In this document: in pieces, positions 47,078-61,200 of the stretch
Numbering within the stretch: position 1 is the first letter of the stretch
Layout of the letters: every line of letters begins with the position of its first letter
Source: Owenia fusiformis
Taxonomy: Eukaryota; Annelida; Polychaeta; Sabellida; Oweniidae
NCBI GenBank assembly: GCA_903813345.2
Contig: CAIIXF020000002.1
Coordinates: 8,329,555 to 8,393,554 of the forward strand
Length of the DNA: 64,000 nucleotides
Reading direction: 5' to 3'
Translations under genes and position numbers: made by a program
The notes under the pieces: model-generated
Told to the model about the DNA's origin: nothing
Database searches by the model: none
What the model saw: only the letters and a program-made list of their open reading frames with translations

Positions 47078-47390
47078 CAGGCCTGTCAACTTGGGAACAC
47101 CTAACATGAGTGACTTGGAAATGTTGAACACCTCCCCTCAAAATGTGGACACCTTGGTCCAAATTTTGAACACCTTGGTTTAAATCTTATTACATCTTGC
47201 CAAATTTTGAACACCTCACATTTTTCGCGCTCGCTACGCTCGCGTTTAAAACATCCATCAACGGGGGGGGGGGGGGGGGTAGGTACGAAAAATTTTGAAT
47301 TTTCTGTCACGCAAAAATAACTGGCGTTACTTCAAATTCTTCAGCAAATGCGTGACAAATACGCAAATTGCGGGACAGTTGACAGGCCTG
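47078..47390 (+). mobile_element. CAGGCCTGTCAACT-family hAT-like element, 6-bp target duplication, copy 1
   Basis: Starts CAGGCCTGTCAACTTGGG, ends ACAGTTGACAGGCCTG. CCTTTC is duplicated at 47072-47077 and 47391-47396. The interior has a CGCGCTCGCTACGCTCGCG palindrome, a long G run, and degenerate TTGAACACCTTGG repeats. Confidence 0.85.
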
Positions 47391-49150
47391 CCTTTCTGAT
47401 GCTGTTGTTACCCTTTACAATTACATGTTGTTTGATTTCGCTTCTTAAAAGAGAGCTTCATCTTCGTTCTTCATGTTAGATATTACAACTTGTCTCTATT
47501 GCTAATAGGGTTGTGCATTTCCTTTTCTTATTGTTGCTTTTAATTTTTCTCATTGAAAAATGAAAAAAGCCATAATGCTGGTGGTATATCATAATGTTGG
47601 TGGTATTGCATCAAGTTTCTTTATACCCCCACTCCCCCTTCAATATCAGCCTGTGTTAGGTAGGAAAATTAATTAATTAAGGGGAGGGGGAAGATCAAAT
47701 TTATACTCTTGGGAAGATCTTTTAGCCAAACCACTATGAATACCATTTTCATTCGTTCAACTTCACTTCTTAAAAAAGAGCTTCATCTTCATCTTTTGTA
47801 GTTTAACTAGACTCTGCATGCAGGGTACTGTAATTCATTTTTATAGGGGTGGGTGGGAAGTAGGACTTGGCCTAAGACCAAACTTTCTTTGTTTTTTTCT
47901 GTTCCAATTTTTTCCTGAGTTATCTCAGATCTTTAAATTCCACCTTCTTGTTTATTACTAGGCAGATTTCAAGATTTATTTATGTTCAGATTGTCAGGTA
48001 TTGAACTCTATATGCCACAGGTGAACATAAAATAGATGAACAAACAAAAGAGATATGTTTGTACCTAGTACCCTATGTCTGGGAAATACTTTGTTCTGGG
48101 GACCAAATCAAAATTTCAGTTTTTCTTAAAAGTGATTTAAATCCAGAATATTATTTTTTAGGGATAGAGAGGTAAGCTTACTTTGTTGAAACTGTACCCT
48201 TCCCCAGTTCAATAAACTGGTTACCCTGCCACCCTCTTATATCTGTAAACTTACAATACCATTAAACTACATATATAAAGAAAGTGGCTTTGAAGGGGGC
48301 ACATAGGGTCTTACTTTAAGGTAGACTTTTGTTTGTAACATGGATAACACATCAAATTTAATGTTCTAGAAAGATCAATGTCAAAATACCAGTATGGGGA
48401 AAAATTAATTTTACCATGGCAAAGCCCCCTACCTCCAAAAAAATAACATGTCATTTTACCTACAGGTACATTTCCTTAACAAAAATAAATGTTCACTATT
48501 TCTATATTTTGACACAACCCCTGGCATGAATAATGATCCTATGATCAGAATGACTATACAGAATGACAATAGAACATTAGCTTAGCATATCCAGAACTCA
48601 GAACTAGCTCACTTATACCCTTTGGACAGAGTTTGAATTCACATTCTCTATAACATAGCAGACACGTAGACACTTTAGTCTACATGCCCCTGGACTTTAT
48701 TCCTTGGCAATATTACATTGTTTCTTATAGTTTAAAGTGCTCCATGATAATTTACATGTTTTGGGTAATTTATCTTTTTCCAACCCTTGACTCTCTACAT
48801 CCTACAGCTGTATCAAGTTATGAATGCAACTTAAGTTTCAGAAAGTTCACTTTACAGTGACACCCTTGATGGTTGACACCTCTATGGTAGTTTTGTTGTA
48901 TGAAATTTATTCAATTTGTAGTCTTGATTCAAGGCCCTGGAACTCCCCCTTGACTACTTTAACAATGGGTTGAAGCAAGACTTTTCAATTTGTTGTGTTT
49001 AGACCACTTATTGCCATATATGTTGACTATATTTTACCCTCTCTGATAAAAGTGAAACCTGTTAATCCAAACACTTTTGGCCAGTCCTTGTTGTGTCTTG
49101 ATAATAATTGTAGTTTCATGAAACTTCCTTATAGAGAGCTTTGCTTAATA
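47391..49150. other. AT-rich stretch with small repeat fragments
   Basis: Contains a partial TACCCTTT..AAAAGAGAGCTTC fragment at about 47409-47470 and a full short copy at 47741-47827. No exon recognised in the rest. Confidence 0.4.
47741..47827 (+). mobile_element. TACCCTTTGCATTCG-family MITE (87 bp), no matching flanks
   Basis: Starts TACCATTTTCATTCGTTC, ends CATGCAGGGTA. Unlike the other copies the nine bases on either side do not match, so it is old or rearranged. Confidence 0.7.
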
Positions 49151-49152
49151 TA

Positions 49153-49332
49153 CAGTAAAACCTGCCGAAGTGGAACACCTTTTGTTCCTCTAAAAAGTGT
49201 TCCATCTGGGAGGTGTTCTACTTATAGCGGTTCATTTAACATTTTAAGTCATTTAGTTTTGGAACTCTGAAAAGTGTTCTACTAACAGAGGTGTTCCACT
49301 TCTAGAGGTGTTCAACTTTACAAGTTTCACCG
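49153..49332. mobile_element. CAGTAAAACCTG (pogo/Tigger-like) MITE
   Basis: Left end CAGTAAAACCTGCCGAAG after TA (49151-49152), right end CAAGTTTCACCG before TA (49333-49334). The interior is made of repeated GAGGTGTTCTACTT words. TA duplication and the end sequence fit pogo-type elements. Confidence 0.7.
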
Positions 49333-49334
49333 TA

Positions 49335-50214
49335 CCAGGCTCTAACACCCAGGGTAGGCATACATCTCTGTGGTAAGTATTTTGGATAATTGGTGTTCGC
49401 TTTCACAAGTATAACTGTAGTCGGCATAATGTTGTTTCACATTGAAGAACTAGATTGTCTCAGGAAGTTACATTCATACTAGGGAGTTAAAATATAAAAC
49501 ATATACAAGGTAAGAGAGATATATACAAACTTTTGGAAGATCGAGGATCATTTCACTATGTTGGTCTGGTCTTTGTGTTTAATCACAGACAGGTTGGGCC
49601 TAGTTAGGTTTTATTAGAAGGTTTTGTAGAGGAAAAGAAATGTGTACTCAATATCCTTAATGATTTGATAAAAAAGTCTACTCTAAAATCTGGTGTAGGT
49701 ATGTTCATGACAGCTCATTGAGTCATTTGGAAATTAAGGAAAACTGAGAATAGTATTTTGACAATGATTTGAGTTAAATACATAAACTTGTATGTCTGGA
49801 AAGTGTGTAATTCAAGATATGTGAAAACACATTTGACAGTACGACATTTTATGTATATTTTACGAGAAATTTTGAAATGATGATTTTATTCAATGGTACT
49901 GTACTTGGGTATGGTAATTAAACTGTTTTTCAAAACAAAGTGCGTGATAGTCATCAGTCAATGAGATATAGTGACATCAGAAAATAATACAGACTCTATA
50001 TCCCATGGTGTGAAAGGTGGATATATCTACGTCACATGTGTAGTAGGCCAATCTGATCAGTAAAGAATTTCGCCATCATTAAAAGATGCCTTATTTTGCT
50101 ATGTCAGTTTAAAAGTATTCCAATATTTTCTGTTATGATAATATTGACTCTGACTGAATAAGTATTGATTTTCAGCTCAACTTATTTTTCAATTTAACTC
50201 TGTTTCATCAACAG
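49335..50214. other. AT-rich stretch without recognised features
   Basis: No exon or repeat that I can support. It ends in a pyrimidine-containing acceptor (TTTCATCAACAG). Confidence 0.35.
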
Positions 50215-50328
50215 GAAAAAATTGATTCATACGCCATTTTAAAAAAAGTGGAAAAATTGCTTTGATATTGAATACAAAACTAGGGAACGATCTTCTTGAT
50301 ATCAGAGGAAGGATTATTAAACTCAATG
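50215..50328 (+). other. Candidate untranslated exon
   Basis: Bounded by an acceptor (TCATCAACAG) and a strong donor (GTAAGTTCTT). All three frames have stops, so it could only be untranslated. Proposed as a 5' UTR exon of the gene starting at 58265. Confidence 0.25.
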
Positions 50329-53300
50329 GTAAGTTCTTTGAACTAGGCTATTTTCAAAATATATTATCAAAATATTTTACAAAAGATGATTTTATTTTTG
50401 ATTTGATTTTTAATGCGAAGGCATTCATTATGATATGATTAATAATCTTAACTGACATTTCAATTTAACAAGAATAAAGATTTAATGAGATAACCTGGGG
50501 AGTAATATGCATTTGAATACAAGGATTTGAATATGTAGTTCGGGGTGAACTGAGGATAACCATTGTGACTAAAGATGAAAATAATGTGTAAGTAATTTTT
50601 TGAAAATTTCTTATTCACTTTTTTTTAGTCATATATGGCTTCATAGCATCATGACATAGAGTGGTAACATATGTTTGTGGATGGTGTTTGGTGTGTGACG
50701 TTTGGCTTTAAGTCTCCATAACAAATGGCATGTTGTGACATTTTGAATGTAAATGCCTTGTTTTATTACGCTATCTGTAGCTCTGGGTTCTGAATCCCCC
50801 CTCCCCTTCGCAAGACCTGCAAGTTATCAGGCTGAAGTAATAGTTCTCATGTTTTTGACCAGTTTACTCGCCTTAATGTTAAGGCAAGGTTTTTAATGTA
50901 ATATAAGTCAATAGGCTATAAACAAGAGGCTGAAAATAGATATTTAGAAATCAAAGGCAATGACCAATCTATTAAAACAGGCTATTTTGTCTAAACAACA
51001 GGTAAATCCCTAATGGAAATCTTTGAAATGAGTAAGGCCGCTGTTATTTTCTGTTTTTGTTGAAAACTGGATTTCACAGTAGACCACTTTATATTTTCTA
51101 CATGAATGATCTCCTCATAAAAATGTTAAGAGCATTAGCATTTATAAAGATAACCCATGTCATTAAGTATTTAATGTTATACAAAAATAAAACATATATA
51201 AAAGATAGGCCGAGGAAATTAATCTTGTTTCTGGTCATTAGGTCATTTTTTCTTTTTCTAAAGTTTATTGAAAAATCTGTTAACATTTGAACAATTTATC
51301 ACTAAAACCATTACCTGATGTTAAAAAATGTAGTTAACTAGAGAAAATTTATAATAAATATTAAGATTAATTTTGCATAGATTGGTTTTTAAATTTATTT
51401 GTGAAACAAAAAACAAATTTTTCTAATGAAATTTCCCAGTCCCACTGGTGACAAGAAACAAGAGTATTTTTCCAGGCCTAAGAACCTTACAGTGTTACCC
51501 CATTAGCAACAGATTCCCTTTGAATAGAACTTAAACAATTTCATAAGTTTTGATACCAAGGCAACCAGTAAATAAAAGTAAAATAAACAATTAATCCAGC
51601 TAACAACTTGAAAATTGTCTCTTACATCAAAATATTTCCGACTGAACAAAACAGCATCTCCAGTAAATTCCCAAATATTTCAGAAATGTTAACTTTCTGT
51701 AAGGGCAGATAACAAAAATACACTACAGATGCAAGTAAATACACTGAGCAAGGGCAAGTCAAAGTAGAGAATCAACACAGTAAGGAAATAATATAGGGCA
51801 GATTAGAATTAAATGAGGAGTCTTCTCCCAAAATAACTTCTAATTAAACAAGATTAGTTGAGAGATTGCATATCTCCGGAGTTGTGTATACAGTTGAGAC
51901 TGAGTTGGGGAGTTTATTAGAGGATCTATTACTAACCTAGGGACTTTTATACTATCAGTGTTTTTGTACCAGAAAAACCAAATCGGTGAATATGAAGGTA
52001 AGAATATTTGGAATATTAGCTCTAAAGTGGGAGGGGGTAGTCTTGTTCAAGCCCTTGTAAGCTCCTGATATAACTCACCTCTAGAGTAAAGTAGATTTGG
52101 GGAGGGGGAGGGGGGTTCAGACTTTATGCATGATTAGGGAGGAGTCTCTGGACCCCCTCTCACCTATGTACTTCACCTCTGGGTGAGGTAGCATGTGTCT
52201 AGGGAGGGGGGGGGTAGTTGAAGCGAGTCTTCCCTTGGGATTGAATCAGTCAATAGAAACAAACTTGATGATGTAACCTGGTAAGAACAATGGATTTTAA
52301 ATGCAGTTGGGGTCTAACAATGCGTTCAAATGTGCTACCCAGTTAGCATGATTACAAAGTGTCTGTGTGATCAGTGGATGAGCCATAATACCTCTGTGAA
52401 TCTACGTACATGTACTAAATCCAGTGACGCATTTTACTCCACTCATGTAATAAGAACACGCTGTGCACACCTTGAGTAAATTGGTTACTGACATTAGGGT
52501 TATTGAACATGAATTATATTTTCACCTTTCTCTGAAAATGGGGAACTACCTTAAAAGGGGCTCATTGTAGTTGTCAAAACAACAATTGTTTGATAAGAGT
52601 CCAGCAAGATCAGATTATTTATTTTTAAAGCAAAATCATATTATGATTCAGAGGGAGTGGTTCCCTTATATTAAAGATGATGTAGTTAGGGTTTAATATA
52701 CTATATTACAATACTTATTTTGTGTTTCAAAGCATGACTAAATTGATGCATTTGTCAAGATGAAAGCATACCAAGTGAACCTCTTATCTTCCCATCTAAA
52801 TGGTTTACACATTGCACTGTTAGTATATATTTCTGAGTCCATACCCTCTGCAAGAGGTCTTATCTTCATCCAACCTCTTAAGACTAAAGATCACTTTTTA
52901 TCAGCCATTATCCAATCAGAAAATGTAATCTGAGATTCATATACATGTACATGATACATATACTTGAATAAGTAGCTAGCCAATTAAATCTCCATTTTTG
53001 ACCATTGTGATCACAATGATTCATAGTAATCAGAGGGCAGTGTGACTACCAGATGAGCAGATGAGGCTCAGGGTATGATTAAAAGGAACACTTATCCCAG
53101 CATCTAAATGGTTCACATATTGACCTGATGTTAAAACTTTGTTTCTGACTACCCCATGCCCACACATCAGTAGCATCAATCCATCAGGTTAATTTAAAAC
53201 ATTTAAGGAAATCTTGAAGAATTTGGCTATAAGGCATTCTGATTTACCAGTCCCTCCTTTACCTGTAGATGCCACATGCACAATGGTTTCCCTTACTTTC

Positions 53301-54126
53301 AAACAGCTTGGTTTTCATTCTTAAAAGAGAGCTTCAACTTCACTCTTCAAGTCTGGGACAATCTCTTGATCTAACCCTCATGACCCTACCCAATCAAAAT
53401 GGCCATGGTTACTCAAAATTCAGCTATTCTACCCCCAATCAAAGTAGTTGCTGAATATACAGGGCTTTGAATCTAGGAGTATCTTACTCCCCCCCCCCCG
53501 CACACAATTCAGTTGTATTTTCTAACAGCAGGCAAAGATGCAATTTTCTCTAGCTTTTTTACCGACTTTTTGGTCGATATATGCAAGTAAAAATCGTTAA
53601 GTCATAAGTCATGGCTCATTTGAAAGGTCTTTTTGTGCTTTTTAAGATAAACAAAAAAAACAAAATATTGAAAAATCTGTGATAAGACCCCTTTTCCTGT
53701 GGCCTGGGTCATTTGGTGTTTAGAGATTCGGTGATTGGCACTCAGTGTTCGGTATCTGTAATAAATGGCAGGTGGGTGGTGACATTTTGCATGTTAATGC
53801 CTTGTCAACTGTTGATTTGTTCTATGGTTTTTCCTGTTTTCTGCAATCATTAAAATGTCTTAGAAATCCTAATGAAACCCTGGAATATGTTAGAATGGGA
53901 AACCAGTTAATACTATGGGCCCCATATGGGCTTTCTCACTTCACCACATGGGTTTTAGCTAATTGTTTGTAGTAATCAATCACTAGGTGGCAGACCACAA
54001 CACTCCTCTGTCATTCCCCTACATCTCTTTCCCTTTGTGAAGATAAACATCTTTTACTTAGGGGCTGTATCCAAATGGCATCAGTTTTTGAAGAACAAAG
54101 GTATTTCAGAGAAATAGGTTAAGATG
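50329..54126. other. AT-rich intronic stretch
   Basis: Contains two copies of the TTTGGTGT..AAATGGCA family (about 50680-50765 and 53695-53815) and short G- or C-runs (52085-52215, 53490). A CTTAAAAGAGAGCTTCAAC fragment of the TACCCTTTG family is at about 53318. No exon recognised with confidence. Confidence 0.4.
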
Positions 54127-54132
54127 TTATTA

Positions 54133-54516
54133 CAGGCCTGTCAACTGTCCCGCAATTTGCGTATTTGTCACGCATTTGCTGAAGAATTTGAAGTCACGCC
54201 AGTTATTTTTGCGTGACAGAAAATGTCACGCAAATATGCATTTTACCTGGTAATTGTCAAGCAAAAATATTTCTGTAGAAATTTTTTTTAAAAATATCGT
54301 CTACACAGCAAAAATACGAACGACGGAAAAAATGTACGCATTTCGTTCGGACTTTTCACGCGAATTAAATTTGGCAAGATGTAATAAAATTTAAACCAAG
54401 GTGTTCAAAATTTGGATCAAGGTGTTCAGATTTGGACCAAGGTGTCCACATTTTGAGGGGAGGTGTTTAACATTTCCAAGTCACTCATGTTAGGTGTTCC
54501 CAAGTTGACAGGCCTG
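54133..54516 (-). mobile_element. CAGGCCTGTCAACT-family hAT-like element, 6-bp target duplication, copy 2
   Basis: Same element as 47078-47390 in opposite orientation. Starts CAGGCCTGTCAACTGTCC, ends AAGTTGACAGGCCTG. TTATTA is duplicated at 54127-54132 and 54517-54522. It retains an internal segment replaced by the G run and CGCGCTCGC palindrome in copy 1. Confidence 0.88.
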
Positions 54517-54522
54517 TTATTA

Positions 54523-57500
54523 TAACTGTAAAATTTTCATTTCAAGTAAATCAGTAACTTTGATCATAAGCATCCTCCGAACACAGGCCTCTAGAACTCG
54601 TACCTCCTTCTTCCTGGAAGACTTATTCTGCAATATGATTATATGAGAACAATTTCCTCATGTTGAGGATTTTTGTTTTGAAGTAATGCAACAGGAAATA
54701 ATTCTTACTTCTTATCATTACACATGATACATCTTAGAGGCTACCCTGGTATAAAATCTCCATTGTGTAGCCTCTTACTATTTCCATACTTATAAATTTG
54801 GATACAAACAATCTTAATGATTCAAATTAAAGCTTTATGATTTTTTATGAGTGTGAAATGAATCTAGGTTGATATCATAAGCAGAAAGTTTAGTATTATG
54901 ATTTGTTATAGGCTTGATCAAAAAAATGTATCTCAAAATTTAAGAGTGAAGGTTCATTTTTTGCAAAGGGTATCTTTTGTAGATATTGGTCTAGTTCTAT
55001 CAGATTCAACTGTCTTTGATAACAGTTGTTGATAACAGACCATTGGTAAGTTTAACAAAATGTGAATGGTGGAGATACACCATATTTGTGACCTTGGTAT
55101 GGATAGGAGTAGAGTAGGGGTAGACCTTTTTTTAAATGGACATGCCCAAAAAATCCTGTGTATTTGTTCAGTGAGTATTTAATGTGTCAACAGGGAGGGG
55201 GGTCAACCACACCCCTTCCAAGATCCATACTTGGCTGGTTACTGAACTAGTTTGATTTTGAAAGACTTCATGCCTTGGTAGTCCAAGATGTCCCAGATTT
55301 ACATACATGATTGTATTTTGTTGTATTTGCAACATTTTTGAATTCATGATGTTAAACAGGACATTTTTTACCCTTGATAAAAATGTCATGGTTGTCACGT
55401 TTTGAAATGCAAAATAAAGCAAAAAGGAGTGGAATCAGCAAGGAATAAAATAAACAGACATGTAGGGAACATTATGGAAATGCAAGGAACCCAAACATTT
55501 CAATCAAGTTAACAGAGAAATATAGTGAAATGTGCAAGAAAGGTGACGTTTTTTGCATAGGTAAACATCATAAACTGCTTTAACATGTTATTTGATCTTT
55601 CTTTTTATGTGCAGTTGCCACAATGCAAACTTGTAGTAAATATGCAACTAGCATCTAAAACAGTACAGGTTGGATGTTCAATCTGAATCATCGATATTAA
55701 AACAATTAATTCATAAACTGAGGTGAACAAATTGTTGCAATTTACTGGTTGGAAGCGCAATTATTCTAATTTACTTCATTTATAATGTTTTTAAATGCTA
55801 CTTTAGTATTATACTTATTGGGGATGGGGATGTGTGAATTCACTGCCAAGAAAAATGATGACATCACATGATAGACATCCATGTCAATATTTTATGTCAA
55901 TATTTACTGGGAACAAATAAAAGGACATGATCCTGCAATAGCTAGTTTCATTGCACAATTGTTCACATAAACCATGTACTAAGGGGCCAGGTCAAAACAT
56001 CGATTTCTTTCAAGAAACGTAATTAATTACATTAGGGGGGGCTAAAATGCTTTATTTGATAAGATGACAGACGTCGATTTGCAGTTTCCTGGGGTTTCGT
56101 CTCACAATTTCTGCATTCATTTTTCATTCATTGTATACGTTTTTTTTTCAATTATGTTTTTGATGGCTTTGATATTTTGACCCGACCCCTAATATAATTT
56201 GGCCAGAGGTCAAAAACAGTAAATAAATGTAGGCTTTATATGAGTAATGTGATACACATGCACGAATAAATAAGTACATTTCAGTTGTAAGCCAGGCTTT
56301 TATTTGAAATAGAATATTTGCATATTTCATCAAAGAACACAAAATCAAACGAGTTAAGATAAAGGAATGATTTACCTTTTTAAAGACAAAAAGATTTACC
56401 ATAACTGACCAGGGAGATTCAAGATGACAAGGTAGGGATGACCAATTAGATGTTCCATTTATAAATGGGTATACTAACATGCACAAAGTACATGTGCACT
56501 CATTATTACGGGTACCCCATGCTTGTACATGTAAACATGGAGTTGTCATGAAAGGCTGTTATGGACCAATGGGCGCATTGAAACCCTTTTTATAATTTGG
56601 ATGTGAACTTTGTACAAACGAGCCTTTGATCAAATGAACTCATTTGTGGTATAGCAAGCTAGTGTTCAGACGATTTGGATATTTTGAGGATTTTAGTGTT
56701 GTGTCAAGGATGTAAGTATTAGTTTTGGAATTCATAGAGGTTTATATTTTTATGTATGTATTGTGTGTCAAAAGTGAATTTTCTCATGAACCTATTCATT
56801 GAAAGTAGTTACTTATACTCAGGTTGAAACGAAGAGTCTGTAACACAGACATGTATATACTGTAGGTTTGAGGTTATAATTTAGAGCATCTGAAACTTTG
56901 TGAATGAATAAAGATGTATAATTGAATGGCAAAATTTGGTATTTTTGAAAGTTGGAACAATTACGGAGACTCTGTACTGCAGTACTGCAGCTGATATAAT
57001 CGTTAATAAGATTGCGTGTATTTTTATGTATTTTTGACATCACATATGTATTTGTTTCTATTGTTTATGGGAACTAGCTACAAGCTCAATATTTATGAAC
57101 CTGCTGATCATTTCTCACTTTGCATGATGACTAATTACTTTTGTCAGCCCTGGGGGGACATGTCATAGGAGTCATGTGATGTCTTAAAATATGAAATAGA
57201 GTACGAAAATGTAACGTTAGCAAGAAATAAACTTTACAGGCAAATAGTTAAGACTTTAAATTGTATCGAAATACAACAAAATGTATTATACACACTCGCC
57301 TTTAACACTTTAGCAATCTTGTCTCCTCATTTTATAACCTTTTTAAGTGGATGCCAAAGTTGTTTGTTAAATTTTTCTTCATAATATAAGTTCAGAAATT
57401 TGTAGCAAATTTGATGTGTTTTTAAATCAGGGAAATACAAACGTGCTATAACTTGTGAAGGAAGTGTGTATTTGTAAGATAACATTAAATTAACAATCAC

Positions 57501-58152
57501 ACTTTGACTTCCTTTGCATCATACCATTGATAAGATTGGAGTTTGAAATGGAGCATCTCAGAGATGTTTCAGGCCCCCACTGGCCCAAAGATCTTTCAAA
57601 ATCATGCAGTTTTTCACCATTCTGAGCACTTTTTAAATGATTTTGGCGATTTTTGGACCAAAATTGTAACAAGTGAACCACCCCCTGGAATTTTCAAAAA
57701 GTGAACTCCCCCCGCCTTGGCAAATACTCGCTTCGGGTCTGTGTTTTCTGATATTTTGTGTGTAGTATTGATTAAAAGAAAACATGTTCCTTTATCTCTT
57801 TAGAAGTTAAAACTCATATGAAATTGCATGTTCCTTCCAGAGCTGAAAATCTGTTGCTCATTTTTATGAGAATAAATGTATTTAGATTCAAGACAACTCT
57901 GATTCACAATCCAAATATTTCATTTTAAAGAATACATGGGTCAAACAACATAATCAGATAATAACACACCTAAAATGTTCAATTCAAAGACTTGAGAAAA
58001 ATCCTTGAGACCACGGTTAAATTTAGCCAACATTACCAAATCCATTTACACCTATTGACATTAAAGAATAGCAAATAGTATGTGAGTCGACCCCTTAAAA
58101 CCTTTTCATCCTGTATTTGTGCTTGTATTTAAACTCCTACCTCTTTTAATAG
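54523..58152. other. AT-rich intronic stretch
   Basis: A GGAGTGGAATCAGCAAGGAATAAAATAAAC fragment (read in parts) at about 55428-55460 belongs to the tandem family at 35830-36960. No coding exon recognised. The end, CCTACCTCTTTTAATAG, is a good splice acceptor. Confidence 0.4.
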
Positions 58153-58264
58153 AATGTGTAGAATCATGCTCTGGTAGCAGCTTGTAAAAACAACCTGGAG
58201 ATTTTTGAAGATATACTGGATTTTAAATTTTGTATGTTGAGAATCTAACAGATATATCAAGTTC

Positions 58265-61200
58265 ATGGAGACATATTTTTATTGGATTGTCTGTCTGGTA
58301 AGTTTTGATGTTTTAGAAATCTGTTTTGATCGAATTTTAGTTGAGAGACAAAACATGAGACCGACATAAAGATCCAGACAAAACTTACAACTTACAAAAG
58401 GTTACAAGTTTCGCATGGATATTTATAAATGAAATTAGTAACATATTATATATTTTGCAAATTTTATGTGGATATGTGTACTTTTTATTAAATTCATAAC
58501 TCAGAATCAACATATTTTGTTAAAATTGTGGTGAAATAGCAGATCCACAAATTATATTTTCAGGTTTTCCTGAAAGTGTGGAGTAATTTATGCAACAAAT
58601 ATTGTGTTTATTTAAAGACCTTTGACTGGAGGAACTCGGAGGTCACTGCAAAATAAATCTCTCAATGGACCACTGCCAATCAATGCATTTTCAACATATA
58701 GAGCTGGCCAAAAATATTTCAGTATTTTGAACACGGAGCGGTAGGCAAACTGCGCGCCTACTATGCACGCAGTTTGGAACACTGACAAACTGCGCGCCTA
58801 TTCACAAAATGACAGACAGGGAGGACACGACTCCCAAGAGGATGGAAATTACTGGAAATACTAGGCTAGTTTTGGTTTTCAGACAGTACCAAGATGTGGA
58901 GACTAACTTAGTTTATACGTAGCACTCGATTTTTTTCCCGATGCATATCTAGTTATCTCAAAATAAGGTTCCCAAGGAGCTTTCGTGTTAAAATTATACA
59001 GTGTTGCGTCATATAATGTCTGTTTTTCGTAGTTTGACGTCTATTCAGCCCTTGTGTTTGCATATTCTGAAAGATATAGGATTGCTGCACATGGTTTAAG
59101 TAATATAGTTTGTTTGTTAAACAGTGACAAGCCATTAACGTGATTTTATTTTTTTCGCTGTCAAACTGCGTGCATACTTTCACGTGGATTTCACAAACTG
59201 CGTGCCTAATATTTACAAACTGCGCGCCTATATTTACAAACTGCGCGCCTAATTTGCAAGCTATGTGCAAGTTTGTTGTGTATTTTCAGAAAACGTAAAC
59301 GCCACTCACTAAACCTGCCCCTATATAAAAAGAAACCAAAGTCTGACCCCAACAAAAATGTACATAACAACGGCGCATCTTCAAAAACCATGACACCCCC
59401 TTCAGAATTAAACAAGATGTTATTTTAAAACGCACCAATGAAGAAAAGGAAACCAATCAAGAAACCAAAGAGGCGATTATTTAAAGGTACCAGTGACTCA
59501 TTTGAAAAATACATTAAAAGACTGTGAAAACCTCTTGCCCGATGTCCTCTCAAACCTTAAAAGAAATAGTACATTGTGTCAACCCTTCCTCAATTTCCTT
59601 ACCCTCATCTCCTGAACAAATTCAACCCCCCTTGATAATATAGCACTTCTTCTCCTTTTTGATGTGGTCGAATACTACGTAGCGAAAATGAACACACGAC
59701 AAATGATATATAGTCCAGAAACAATGAAATTTTGGAAGGTTTGCTGTAGACAATTCCATGGGAATTTACATGAATCTGCTTTCAAGAGTGACGACCTGTG
59801 ACTACTCACGAAATTACCGATTTATCAGGCTCGTATACTATACATGTTGCAGTCGGGACATTCAAGTATTACTTCCTTTGGCATATGCTATAAAATAGAC
59901 TCAGAACTATTGTATCCCCAAAAATTCAAAGATTGAAGTGAAAAAGTTTTGAATTTCTGAATTTTTGCTCGTCATGCATGCATGGTCACTTATTTATGGT
60001 AACATGGGAAATAAACAAAGTTTCAAGTCGAAAGAGTTTTTTTTAACATATTATTTATTTCCTTCATAATCAAAAAATACACAAAATATCTACTACCAAT
60101 CGCCATAGGCATTCTAGGTAGTTTAAATTACAATAGAGGATTAATTACAGTAATCATAGATGGTTAATTGGTAATGTGAGAGGTTGGGAGGGAGGGGGTG
60201 GGGTTGTCACAAGATACAAATAAGAATAACATTAATTTGATGGAAACTTATAACAGGCCTGTACAAATTGCATCACTATATCTATCAGGATTTTCTGAGA
60301 ATCAATAGTGAGTTCATTTTCATAAATTAAGTATTTGACCTGTTCTGTCTTACTAGAAATAAGTTGAGTATCAAACAATAAATTTTGTTCACGAAGTGCA
60401 GTCATCATTTTATTACGTTCATGGGTATGGCGAGGGCAGGTTAGAATGAAATGCTTTGTGTCTTCAGTAGAGCCACAGAGGCATTTGTAGTCAATTATTC
60501 CAGTAAAATTATGAGTAAAGAAATGATCTTTAAGGGCAAAATCAACTCGAAGCCTATTTAGCAGTTTTTCGTTGGTTCTACTTAAATTTAGTTTTGTAGT
60601 TGGTATGAAGTTTGAAATAGGGATAAATATCAGTTTAATAGAGCTTTTGAATCTAGAAATGGTTTGAATTTCACAAAAAGTCTGGCTTAGCTGGTTCCAA
60701 TCATTTATAAGTTTTAAAACTGGTGCTTTGGAGAGTCTCATTGAAATATTTCTTGGGCAGGAAAAGGGTAAAGAGTGTCTTAAAATTCTAGTTGCTTGGT
60801 TGCGATGTTGGTCAAAAAGACTATGGACATAATAAGGCACTTCCTTTCTTACAATTTTGAACATCAGTCTTAGATTTTTTCGTGTCTTTTGTCAGTAAGC
60901 GATTTCCACTGTAAACATTTTAAAGTTTTTGAGGTGTTAGAGCCATGCAGTACCCCAGCACATATAACAGCAGCTTGGTAGTGGATTTTATCAAGCTTTG
61001 ACAAGGCCGCCAAGGATGACGATCCGTAAATGGAGCTACAATAGTCAAAATGAGACGCCAAATATGAATTATACATTATTTCAAGATGGTGCGACTGTAT
61101 TTTGTTTGAAAGAGTCGAAAGAGTGAGATTTTTATATCTTTTTCTTACTTATGTTGCTAAAACTGTGAATTTTTATAGCATTTTATAATGAGGAATTCAT

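Noticed and set aside
56148-56549. Minus-strand frame of 133 codons
   Set aside because: No recognisable domain, no splice context, AT-rich intron; length is within chance for this much sequence.
58953-59415. Minus-strand frames with repeated QIRRAVCKY
   Set aside because: Caused by the GCGCGCAGTTTG motif cluster of the CACGG element.
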